In this document: positions 1 through 5,490 of the stretch, in pieces
How positions within the stretch are numbered: position 1 is the first letter of the stretch
How the letters are laid out: each line of letters begins with the position of its first letter
Notes under the pieces: model-generated
What the model saw: only the letters and a program-made list of their open reading frames with translations
Told to the model about the DNA's origin: nothing
Databases searched by the model: none
Translations under genes and position numbers: made by a program
Assembly (NCBI GenBank): GCA_036351435.1
Contig: JAZBPA010000341.1
Span: 1 to 8,481 of the forward strand
Origin: JAAUQA01 sp036351435
Lineage (GTDB): Bacteria; Pseudomonadota; Gammaproteobacteria; Competibacterales; Competibacteraceae
Direction: 5' to 3'
Length of the DNA stretch: 8,481 nt

Positions 1-696
1 ACCCGCACCCTAAAACCGGGAGGTTATCGTGTGTATCTGACGCCCGTGGCATTGGAGGAAATTACCGATCTGCTGGGTTGGGGCGGATTCGGTCTACGCG
101 CACATCGCACCGGCACCACGCCATTATTGCGGATGGTGGAACAGAACGTCCGGCTGCATCCCGCTGTGACCCTGCGCGAGCACACTGCGGAGGGCGTAGC
201 GCCTGATTTTCAAAGCGCCGGATTCATTCGTCCTCCCGAGGTGAGATTGATCGAACAAGGCGCGTATCGTGACTGCCTAGTGTCGCCGCGTTCAGCACAA
301 GAATATGAGGCAGTTAGCAACGGCGCTGACGGCGGCGAGATGCCGTTATCACTAGATATGGCTGCCGGCACAATTCCCACCGAACAGGTGTTGCACACTT
401 TGGGAACCGGCCTGCTAATCGGCAATCTCTGGTATTTGAACTATTCAGATCGTAACGCTGCCCGCCTGACCGGCATGACCCGATTCGCCACCTTCTGGGT
501 AGAAAACGGCGAGATTCAAGCGCCGGTGAATGTCATGCGCTTCGATGATTCGCTGTATCGGCTCTTGGGGGGTCGCTTGCTGGGATTGACTGCCGAGCGG
601 GAGTTGCTACTCGATCCCGGCAGTTACGGTGGTCGCTCCAGCCGCAGTTCCCGGCTGCCGGGAGTGGTGATAGAAGAAATGAACTTTACCCTTTAA
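1..696 (+). CDS. TldD/PmbA (TldE-like) family protein, C-terminal part, 5' truncated by window edge
   Basis: The reading frame is open from base 1 (T-R-T-L-K-P-G-G-Y-R-V-Y-L-T-P), so the GTG at 31 is an internal Val codon and the true start lies upstream. About 231 residues are visible, against roughly 440-480 in full family members. Family signs are the PGGYRVYLTP entry strand, the GTGLLIGNLWYLNYSDRNAARLTGMTR block, the FWVENGEIQAPVNVMRFDDS segment and the small C-terminal MNFTL strand. TldD and TldE form a heterodimeric protease that degrades unfolded peptides and acts in maturation of some modified peptides. The catalytic TldD subunit carries HExxxH. No such motif occurs here, including in the early region where it would be expected, so this is the TldE/PmbA-like, non-zinc type or a divergent relative. 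An intrinsic terminator follows about 20 nt after the stop. The family call is firm; the subunit assignment is less sure because the N-terminal half is missing. Confidence 0.88.
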   Translation, partial: TRTLKPGGYRVYLTPVALEEITDLLGWGGFGLRAHRTGTTPLLRMVEQNVRLHPAVTLREHTAEGVAPDFQSAGFIRPPEVRLIEQGAYRDCLVSPRSAQEYEAVSNGADGGEMPLSLDMAAGTIPTEQVLHTLGTGLLIGNLWYLNYSDRNAARLTGMTRFATFWVENGEIQAPVNVMRFDDSLYRLLGGRLLGLTAERELLLDPGSYGGRSSRSSRLPGVVIEEMNFTL

Positions 697-715
697 AACA
701 GAGCAGACGCGTTAT

Positions 716-744
716 CCATCCTCACAAGCGGGGATGGTTTTCTT
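716..744 (+). terminator. Intrinsic terminator of the TldD/PmbA-family gene
   Basis: An 8-bp stem (CCATCCTC at 716-723 pairing with GGGGATGG at 730-737, one G-U pair) encloses a 6-nt loop and is followed directly by TTTTCTT on the plus strand. It starts about 20 nt after the stop at 696. The hairpin overlaps the last codons of the convergent DksA-like gene. On the minus strand the hairpin is followed by ATAACGCG and not by a T-run, so it appears to terminate only the plus-strand gene. Confidence 0.75.
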
Positions 745-1129
745 GATAGTGGGTTTTCTCGTAAACGGTTTGGCAGCGGTAACAGCGCTTGGCGGTCGGA
801 TAAGCCTGCTGGCGTTCGAAGCCAATGGGATCACCGCAATCGCTGCATATCCCATAGCTGCCTTCTCGAATACGCGCCAACGCTGCTTCTATAGCGCGGA
901 TTTCCTGGACATGCCGATCCATCGCTGCAAACTTTAGGTCGACCAGCAGATTGGCAACCGACTCATCCTCGCTGTCGCGCACCCTGCCCGCCAGGTCAAG
1001 ATAACTTTCCTCATCGGAACGCAGCAATTCCTGGTGAATCTCTTCACGCACCTCGGCAAATCGTTGCCTTAACCTGTCTCTGAGTTCATTGATTTGTTGC
1101 TCGGATAGTTTAGACAGCTCGGATACCAT
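722..1129 (-). CDS. DksA/TraR-family C4 zinc-finger regulator
   Basis: This 135-residue protein belongs to the DksA/TraR family, whose members enter the RNA polymerase secondary channel and, often with ppGpp, adjust initiation at rRNA, ribosomal and amino-acid promoters. A long charged helical N-terminal half (about residues 5-88) is predicted to form the coiled-coil hairpin. It is followed by IREGSYGICSDCGDPI and a C4 zinc finger with Cys95, Cys98, Cys116 and Cys119, spaced 2-17-2 as in E. coli DksA (151 aa). At the expected coiled-coil tip, Asp52 and Asp55 keep the D-x-x-D spacing of E. coli Asp71/Asp74, but the following residues (ESVA) differ from the DRA of canonical DksA. The ATG at 1129 has GGGAG 9 nt upstream. 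The gene is convergent with the TldD/PmbA-family gene and divergent from the peptidoglycan-binding gene. It is probably a DksA-like paralogue; whether it is the main DksA cannot be told. Confidence 0.9.
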   Translation of the reverse strand: MVSELSKLSEQQINELRDRLRQRFAEVREEIHQELLRSDEESYLDLAGRVRDSEDESVANLLVDLKFAAMDRHVQEIRAIEAALARIREGSYGICSDCGDPIGFERQQAYPTAKRCYRCQTVYEKTHYQENHPRL

Positions 1130-1164
1130 GGCAAGCGACTCCCGATTAAGCTATAAAAACTAAA

Positions 1165-1192
1165 TGTATAGGACAGCTACGCGGAACGTTAA
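1165..1192 (-). promoter_or_regulatory. Candidate promoter of the DksA-like gene
   Basis: Read on the minus strand, TTAACG (1187-1192) and TATACA (1165-1170) are separated by 16 nt and resemble sigma-70 -35 and -10 boxes, each matching 4 of 6 consensus positions. The predicted start would be near 1158, about 28 nt before the ATG at 1129, which leaves room for the GGGAG ribosome site. The A/T-rich palindrome at 1201-1218 lies just upstream, centred near -51, where an UP element or activator site would sit. The call is based on eye matching only. Confidence 0.35.
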
Positions 1193-1200
1193 AGTAAACT

Positions 1201-1218
1201 AGCAAAAATATTTTTGCT
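1201..1218. repeat. Perfect 18-bp palindrome in the divergent intergenic region
   Basis: AGCAAAAATATTTTTGCT reads identically on both strands with no mismatch and no spacer. It lies in the 254-bp gap (1130-1383) between two divergent genes. The form fits a dimeric regulator's operator or a bent A-tract/UP-like element. A terminator is unlikely, because there is no loop-forming spacer and no gene ends here. The rest of the gap holds the candidate minus-strand promoter and, at its right end, the ribosome site of the next gene; I see no clear sigma-70 promoter for the plus strand. Confidence 0.6.
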
Positions 1219-1370
1219 GCATCCCGGTCTGTTTGTGACTCCCTTTGCGAATAGCAACGCATTTTACTGGGGTCAGCAGTCTGTTGAATCACCGAGTTTG
1301 TCAGTTGGGACGTGACCCGTGAGCATGTATCGGAACACCAGCGACTCAAGAGCAACCCACCATCACTGTT

Positions 1371-1383
1371 GAAGGAGACGATC
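1371..1383 (+). promoter_or_regulatory. Strong ribosome binding site that sets the start of the peptidoglycan-binding gene
   Basis: GAAGGAG at 1371-1377 is followed by a 6-nt spacer and ATG at 1384. The frame is open further upstream to a GTG at 1312, but that start has no Shine-Dalgarno sequence and would add 24 unlike residues. This is by far the strongest ribosome site in the window; the housekeeping genes to the right have weak or no such sites. Confidence 0.85.
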
Positions 1384-2430
1384 ATGGCATTAACTTATCC
1401 GCCTTTCGTAGCCAGTGAGCGCATCCGCAAAGCGGCAGAAAACTCTCCTTGGATGTCATTCGGAGAAAAGGGGGCGGCAGTCGGGATTCTGCAAGGAGCG
1501 CTAATTGATCTCGGCTATAAAATGCCGATTTCGACTGCAAAAACAGGTTCCCCCGACGGGATTTATGGGAAGGAAACGAAAGGCACCGTCTATCAGTTTC
1601 AAGTGGATAAAGCGTTGAAAGGCAAAGACGGTGTGGCCGGTCGCGAAACATTCACCCGGCTCGATAAGTTACTGACGAGCAAAAAGAAGCCCCCCACACC
1701 CAAGCCAGTTGTTCCCAAACCGCATGTCCCACCGCCGCCAGTTGATCGGCATTACAAAATCGGTAGCGATGATCCCAAGATCAAGCCCGATAAAGGAGCC
1801 GGAGTGTTCGATTCCGAATCCACCGAGGTCTCGATGTGGATGCTGAAGCAAGCTATTCTGGAGATTCTACCGCCCTTAGGCAATTCGGCAGTCGTCTTCA
1901 TTGGCTGGGACGCCGCCATGCATATGAGACACTACTTGTACGCCAGCGGCAGGGACTACACCATCAATCTTGAGAGTATGATCAATTCTGGACCGACCGC
2001 GAAAAAGCGATTCAAGCATGAGGTCCGTCAAGCACAGAAGTTCGTCGAAACGCTTGGAGCAGGCACCCACCAGATCACCTCGAAGTCCTTGGAAAGCGCC
2101 TATAATTATAAAAATGAAAGCAAAAACTGGTATTTCGCGGTCGGTGGCTATTCGACTTGGGGTAAGGGCACAGCTAAGGTTGTCAATGGCGCGGCGGGGC
2201 CTGAATACGAACTGCAATTCGAATACAAATTCTTTGACCGCTATAATTGGGACACCGGTAAGTCAGTCACGATTGCCGGCATTGAAATCACCGATAAATT
2301 CATGGGCGATTTCCATCGTCAGGGTCTGGCCCGAGAGTTCAACATGGGCGGATCAATCAAACGAACCTTCCGTTGGAAGCAGGGAGGAGCGATCCCTGAG
2401 GAACAATACCAACGAGGCGGTGGGCGTTAG
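1384..2430 (+). CDS. Peptidoglycan-binding-domain protein with unknown C-terminal domain; candidate secreted antibacterial effector
   Basis: The protein has 348 residues from the ATG at 1384, chosen for its GAAGGAG ribosome site over the GTG at 1312. Residues about 27-97 form a PG_binding_1-like domain (GAAVGILQGALIDLGY, then DGIYGKETKGTVYQFQ and GVAGRETFTRLD), expected to bind peptidoglycan. A Lys/Pro linker covers about 99-120. Residues about 121-348 form a second domain with no family I can name. Its notable segments are GWDAAMHMRHYLYASGRDY (174-192), WYFAVGGYSTWGKG (249-262), YKFFDRYNWDTGKS (281-294) and FHRQGLAREF (310-319). No signal peptide or membrane segment is visible, so export would need a leaderless route such as type VI secretion. 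The next gene encodes a small lipoprotein. Peptidoglycan-binding module, linker, novel C-terminus and adjacent periplasmic lipoprotein together suggest an effector with its immunity protein. This is inference: no secretion gene is in the window and no catalytic motif was recognised. A non-toxic cell-wall-associated protein is the alternative. Confidence 0.75.
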   Translation: MALTYPPFVASERIRKAAENSPWMSFGEKGAAVGILQGALIDLGYKMPISTAKTGSPDGIYGKETKGTVYQFQVDKALKGKDGVAGRETFTRLDKLLTSKKKPPTPKPVVPKPHVPPPPVDRHYKIGSDDPKIKPDKGAGVFDSESTEVSMWMLKQAILEILPPLGNSAVVFIGWDAAMHMRHYLYASGRDYTINLESMINSGPTAKKRFKHEVRQAQKFVETLGAGTHQITSKSLESAYNYKNESKNWYFAVGGYSTWGKGTAKVVNGAAGPEYELQFEYKFFDRYNWDTGKSVTIAGIEITDKFMGDFHRQGLAREFNMGGSIKRTFRWKQGGAIPEEQYQRGGGR

Positions 2431-2488
2431 TCGTTAAAGGCACTCAACGCGACTCCGCTTCCCATCATGGGTTTCGGTCGATACATTT

Positions 2489-2968
2489 ATGACACGTGCT
2501 ATCACTGATAATAGTGTTATTTCATGGAAGTTGTACGCAGCGGCCCTGTTTCTCGCGGTCGCTTTGCTGAGTTGTGACACTAGCCAGGAGGAACAACCCT
2601 TGAGCCAAGAACAGAACACCGCGCTATTGAATAAGCTCGCAACTTCGATCGGCATCAGCTTCCCAGCAGGCACCAAACTGATCCGTTACGACAGTGACTT
2701 CGGTTCCGATGGTCTTATTCGCGCCAAGCTTGTGTTTACGCCTGCGCAATGGACGCGTTTCGTCGACGAATCACCGCTTGACCCTGAGACTTTTGAAGAG
2801 GAACAGCGCTATTTGTTGGGAACCAACGTCGAATGGTGGAATCCTGAAGACCCAGCGGAACTACCCACGGCTCAGGCGTCGCTTCCAGATGCCAAGGTGC
2901 TCAACGTCGGGATTGATCGTTCGGATCCGAATTTGATCACCGCGTTTCTCGTCTGGCACGGAACCTAA
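2489..2968 (+). CDS. Small lipoprotein; candidate periplasmic immunity protein for the upstream gene product
   Basis: The 159-residue product starts at the ATG at 2489; the ribosome site is weak, so translation may depend on the upstream gene 58 nt away. A signal peptide with a hydrophobic core at about 15-27 ends in the lipobox LLSC with Cys29, typical of signal peptidase II processing. The +2 residue is Asp30; in enterobacteria Asp at +2 keeps lipoproteins in the inner membrane (Lol avoidance). The mature part of about 130 residues is acidic and has no other membrane segment. It contains IGISFPAGTKLIRYDSDFG and WWNPEDPAELPTAQASLPDA and ends in FLVWHGT. I recognise no named domain. Size, localisation and position directly after a peptidoglycan-binding, leaderless protein fit an immunity protein guarding the periplasm, but nothing in the sequence proves binding. 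A gene of unrelated function is possible. Confidence 0.78.
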   Translation: MTRAITDNSVISWKLYAAALFLAVALLSCDTSQEEQPLSQEQNTALLNKLATSIGISFPAGTKLIRYDSDFGSDGLIRAKLVFTPAQWTRFVDESPLDPETFEEEQRYLLGTNVEWWNPEDPAELPTAQASLPDAKVLNVGIDRSDPNLITAFLVWHGT

Positions 2969-2992
2969 AGGCACAGGGTAACAATAGCGAAT

Positions 2993-3020
2993 GGCGGGCC
3001 GCCTGCGTATAATGCCCGCC
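2993..3020 (+). repeat. GC-rich inverted repeat just before the site-2 protease start
   Basis: GGCGGGC (2993-2999) and GCCCGCC (3014-3020) are perfect 7-bp inverted repeats separated by 14 nt, which include the TATAAT box at 3008-3013. The right arm ends one base before the ATG at 3022. It could be an operator spanning the promoter, or, in transcripts reading through from upstream, a hairpin that blocks the start codon. A terminator for the lipoprotein gene is less likely, since no T-run follows. Confidence 0.55.
3008..3013 (+). promoter_or_regulatory. Perfect TATAAT -10 box for the operon; predicted near-leaderless start
   Basis: TATAAT at 3008-3013 is a consensus -10 element. The matching -35 region (about 2985-2990, TAGCGA) is poor. 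Transcription would begin near 3020, only about 2 nt before the ATG at 3022, and no Shine-Dalgarno sequence precedes that ATG, so the transcript would be almost leaderless. The bases between the -10 box and the start (GCCCGCC) form a GC-rich discriminator, a feature of promoters inhibited by ppGpp and DksA, which would suit a growth-linked operon. This is inferred from sequence alone. Confidence 0.5.
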
Positions 3021-3021
3021 C

Positions 3022-3672
3022 ATGGAAGAACTCAACACTATTCAACGCCTGATTATCTGGGCACCGCCCATTTTGCTGGCCATTACCCTGCACGAAGTCG
3101 CGCACGGCTGGACAGCGCTAGCATTCGGCGATGCCACTGCCCAATCACAAGGTCGACTCAGCCTTAACCCTCTGCGTCATATCGATCCGGTAGGGACTGT
3201 CCTGGTACCGTTGCTGCTGTTTTTCGCCGGCGGGTTTATTTTCGGTTGGGCTAAACCGGTGCCAGTCAATTTTTTCCGCTTGCGTCATCCCAAACGCGAT
3301 ATGGCGGTGGTCGCTCTGGCCGGTCCGGGCGCTAATCTGGCGATGGCCATCGGCTGGGCGATAGTCATGATCACGGGCAAGGTACTGTACGCCCAATGGC
3401 CGGGGCTGGGTATGCCGCTTTATTACATGGGTCACGCCGGGATCATTATCAATGTCATCATCGGCGTGTTGAATATGCTGCCCGTACCGCCATTGGATGG
3501 TTCACGGGTACTGGTCGGGATGTTGCCGGATTCCTTCGGACAGATCATGGCAAAGTTGGAACCCTTCGGTTTGGTGATTTTGTTACTGTTGCTCGCCACC
3601 GGAGTGCTCGGCACTATTTTGCAACCCATCATTCTGTTCGTATTGAATCTTATTTTTACTGTTTTCGGATAA
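3022..3672 (+). CDS. Site-2 protease family (M50) membrane metalloprotease
   Basis: This 216-residue integral membrane protein is a compact M50 protease of the type without a PDZ domain. The zinc motif HEVAH lies at residues 24-28 in the first hydrophobic segment. It is followed by the family segments GRLSLNPLRHIDPVGT (44-59) and GWAKPVPVN (75-83). The second active-site motif is NMLPVPPLDG (151-160), with Asp159 as the likely third zinc ligand. Five or so hydrophobic segments are visible (about 10-30, 57-75, 95-118, 138-155, 182-214). Such enzymes cut substrates within the inner membrane; the substrate here is unknown. The start is firm because HEVAH needs this N-terminus. It is the first gene of the operon with trpS 13 nt downstream, and it lacks a visible ribosome site. 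Confidence 0.93.
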   Translation: MEELNTIQRLIIWAPPILLAITLHEVAHGWTALAFGDATAQSQGRLSLNPLRHIDPVGTVLVPLLLFFAGGFIFGWAKPVPVNFFRLRHPKRDMAVVALAGPGANLAMAIGWAIVMITGKVLYAQWPGLGMPLYYMGHAGIIINVIIGVLNMLPVPPLDGSRVLVGMLPDSFGQIMAKLEPFGLVILLLLLATGVLGTILQPIILFVLNLIFTVFG

Positions 3673-3685
3673 CCCACTACGCAAC

Positions 3686-4699
3686 ATGGCTAAAGAAACC
3701 GTCTTAACGGGCATTACGACTACCGGAACCCCTCATTTAGGCAATTATGTCGGCGCGATTTTACCCGCAGTCCAAGCGAGTCGTCGCGAGGACGTGACTT
3801 CGTTTTATTTTCTCGCCGATTACCATGCCCTGATCAAATGTCAGGACCCGGAACGGATTCAGCAATCGACCTTGGAAGTGGCAGCCACTTGGCTGGCAGC
3901 CGGATTAGATACCGATAAGGTAATTTTTTACCGGCAGTCCGATATTCCGGAAGTCCCGGAATTGACTTGGTTGTTGACCTGTATGACTGCCAAGGGCTTA
4001 ATGAACCGGGCGCATGCCTATAAAGCGGCGGTGGCGGAAAACGAAGCGAGCGATGAAACCGACCCCGACAAAGGCATTACCATGGGGCTGTTCAGTTACC
4101 CGATTCTGATGGCCGCTGATATTTTACTGTTCAATGCCCATAAAGTGCCGGTTGGGCGGGATCAAGTACAACATTTGGAAATGACTCGCGACATCGCCGC
4201 GCGCTTCAATTATCACTACGGCGAGCACTTTGTGCTGCCGGAAGCGGTGGTCGATGACAATACCGCCGTGCTAACCGGGCTGGACGGTCGCAAGATGAGT
4301 AAGAGCTACAACAATACCATTCCACTGTTCACCCCCGAAAAGCCGTTACGTAAGCTGATTTTCAAGATCAAAACCAATTCCCTGGAACCCGGTGTCCCCA
4401 AGGACCCGGACACCAGCACCTTGTTCCAACTCTATCAGGCATTCGCCACCCCGGAAGAAACAGCGGCTTTGCGGCAACGCTATGCAGAGGGCATTGGCTG
4501 GGGCGAGATGAAGCAGGTACTGTTTGATTATCTGAACACGCAACTCGCTGAGCCGCGCGCACGCTATGAAGAATTGATGCGCAATCCTGATCATATTGAG
4601 CGAGTGTTGCGCGAAGGCGCCGTCAAAGCCCGCGAGATCAGCCTACCCTTCATCCAACGGTTGCGCCATGCCACTGGTATCCGAACTCTCGCTGGATAG
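3686..4699 (+). CDS. trpS: Tryptophanyl-tRNA synthetase
   Basis: This class I aminoacyl-tRNA synthetase attaches tryptophan to tRNA-Trp in the cytoplasm, using ATP. The product has 337 residues, close to the usual 330-340. The HIGH-type signature appears as TGTPHLGNY (residues 13-21) and the second ATP-binding motif as KMSKS (203-207, in GRKMSKSYNN). Other family blocks are FYFLADYHAL, YPILMAADILLF, VPVGRDQVQHLEMTRDIA and ALRQRYAEGIGWGEMK. The start ATG follows the site-2 protease stop by 13 nt and has no strong ribosome site. The 3' end overlaps scpA by 32 nt. No attenuator or T-box-like leader is seen ahead of it. Confidence 0.98.
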   Translation: MAKETVLTGITTTGTPHLGNYVGAILPAVQASRREDVTSFYFLADYHALIKCQDPERIQQSTLEVAATWLAAGLDTDKVIFYRQSDIPEVPELTWLLTCMTAKGLMNRAHAYKAAVAENEASDETDPDKGITMGLFSYPILMAADILLFNAHKVPVGRDQVQHLEMTRDIAARFNYHYGEHFVLPEAVVDDNTAVLTGLDGRKMSKSYNNTIPLFTPEKPLRKLIFKIKTNSLEPGVPKDPDTSTLFQLYQAFATPEETAALRQRYAEGIGWGEMKQVLFDYLNTQLAEPRARYEELMRNPDHIERVLREGAVKAREISLPFIQRLRHATGIRTLAG

Positions 4700-5480
4700 T
4701 GCCGAAACAGAGATTTTGGCCCGGGTTCGGGGTGAACCCTTTCTGCAATTGCCCCAGGATTTGTACATTCCACCAGATGCGCTGGAAGTTTTTTTGGAAA
4801 CTTTCGAAGGACCGCTGGATTTACTGCTGTATCTGATCAAGCGTCAGAACATCGACATTCTCAATATTCCGGTTGCGGACATTACCCGTCAATATGTGGA
4901 ATATCTGGATTTGATGCAGAATATGCGCTTGGAGCTGGCGGCGGAATACCTAGTCATGGCGGCTACTTTGGCGGAGATCAAATCACGTTTGTTGTTGCCC
5001 AGACCGACATTAGACGATGGCGGCGAAGAAATTGACCCCCGTGCTGAACTGGTAAGACGTCTGCAGGAGTATGAGCGCTACAAGCAAGCCGCCGAAGATT
5101 TAAACGCCCTTCCACGGTTGGAGCGCGATCTATTCGCTGGGTCTGCACCCTTGTTGGAACGGGAAGTGGTGCGCAAACCGCCACCGGTCAGTTTGGCAGA
5201 ATTACTCCAGGCGATCCGCGAGGTAATGCAACGGGCAGAACTGTACACTCAGCATCAGGTCAGTCGCGAACCGCTCTCCGTCCGCGAGCGCATGAGTCGA
5301 ATTTTAGAAACGGCAAACAGTGAAGGCTTTATTCCGTTTACCGACTTGTTCGAAATTGACGAGGGAAGGCTGGGCATTATCGTGTCGTTTTTAGCCGTTC
5401 TGGAGCTGATTCGTGAATCGCTGTTGGAGTTGGTGCAATCCGAGCCGTTTGCGCTGATTTATATTCGCTTAAGGACGTAG
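4668..5480 (+). CDS. scpA: Segregation and condensation protein A
   Basis: ScpA is the kleisin subunit that bridges the heads of the SMC dimer and, with ScpB, compacts and helps segregate the chromosome. From the ATG at 4668 the protein has 270 residues. The N-terminal SMC-binding region contains DLYIPPDALEVFLETFEGP and LDLLLYLIKRQNIDILNIP, followed by ADITRQYVEYL. A variable acidic middle contains PTLDDGGEEIDPRAELVRR. The C-terminal winged helix contains FTDLFEIDEGRLGIIVSFLA, then VLELIRESLLELVQ and FALIYIR. An in-frame TTG at 4596 would add 24 residues that are merely trpS read in another frame, so ATG 4668 is preferred. Even so the gene overlaps trpS by 32 nt, which suggests translational coupling. 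scpB follows after 10 nt. Confidence 0.96.
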   Translation: MPLVSELSLDSAETEILARVRGEPFLQLPQDLYIPPDALEVFLETFEGPLDLLLYLIKRQNIDILNIPVADITRQYVEYLDLMQNMRLELAAEYLVMAATLAEIKSRLLLPRPTLDDGGEEIDPRAELVRRLQEYERYKQAAEDLNALPRLERDLFAGSAPLLEREVVRKPPPVSLAELLQAIREVMQRAELYTQHQVSREPLSVRERMSRILETANSEGFIPFTDLFEIDEGRLGIIVSFLAVLELIRESLLELVQSEPFALIYIRLRT

Positions 5481-5490
5481 TTAATCCCCC

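Noticed and set aside
1312..1383. 24-residue N-terminal extension of the peptidoglycan-binding protein from a GTG at 1312
   Set aside because: It has no ribosome site, whereas the ATG at 1384 has GAAGGAG 6 nt upstream and begins exactly where the recognisable N-terminus begins.
2226..2331. Colicin M-like catalytic motif in FDRYNWD and FHR
   Set aside because: As I recall the colicin M motif (Asp, Tyr, Asp, then His-Arg within about ten residues), the spacing does not fit: here DRYN and HR are about 24 residues apart.
2018..2437. 139-codon overlapping plus-strand frame inside the peptidoglycan-binding gene
   Set aside because: Its composition (Arg/Ser-rich) is that of a shifted frame, and it lies within a gene with strong domain support.
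2461..2471. CCCATcATGGG inverted repeat between the effector-like gene and the lipoprotein gene
   Set aside because: It is too short (5-bp arms, 1-nt centre) to separate from chance.
2954..2969. Possible sigma-54 promoter (TGGCACG at 2954-2960)
   Set aside because: The -24-like element is good, but the -12 element (TTGC) is absent at the required spacing.
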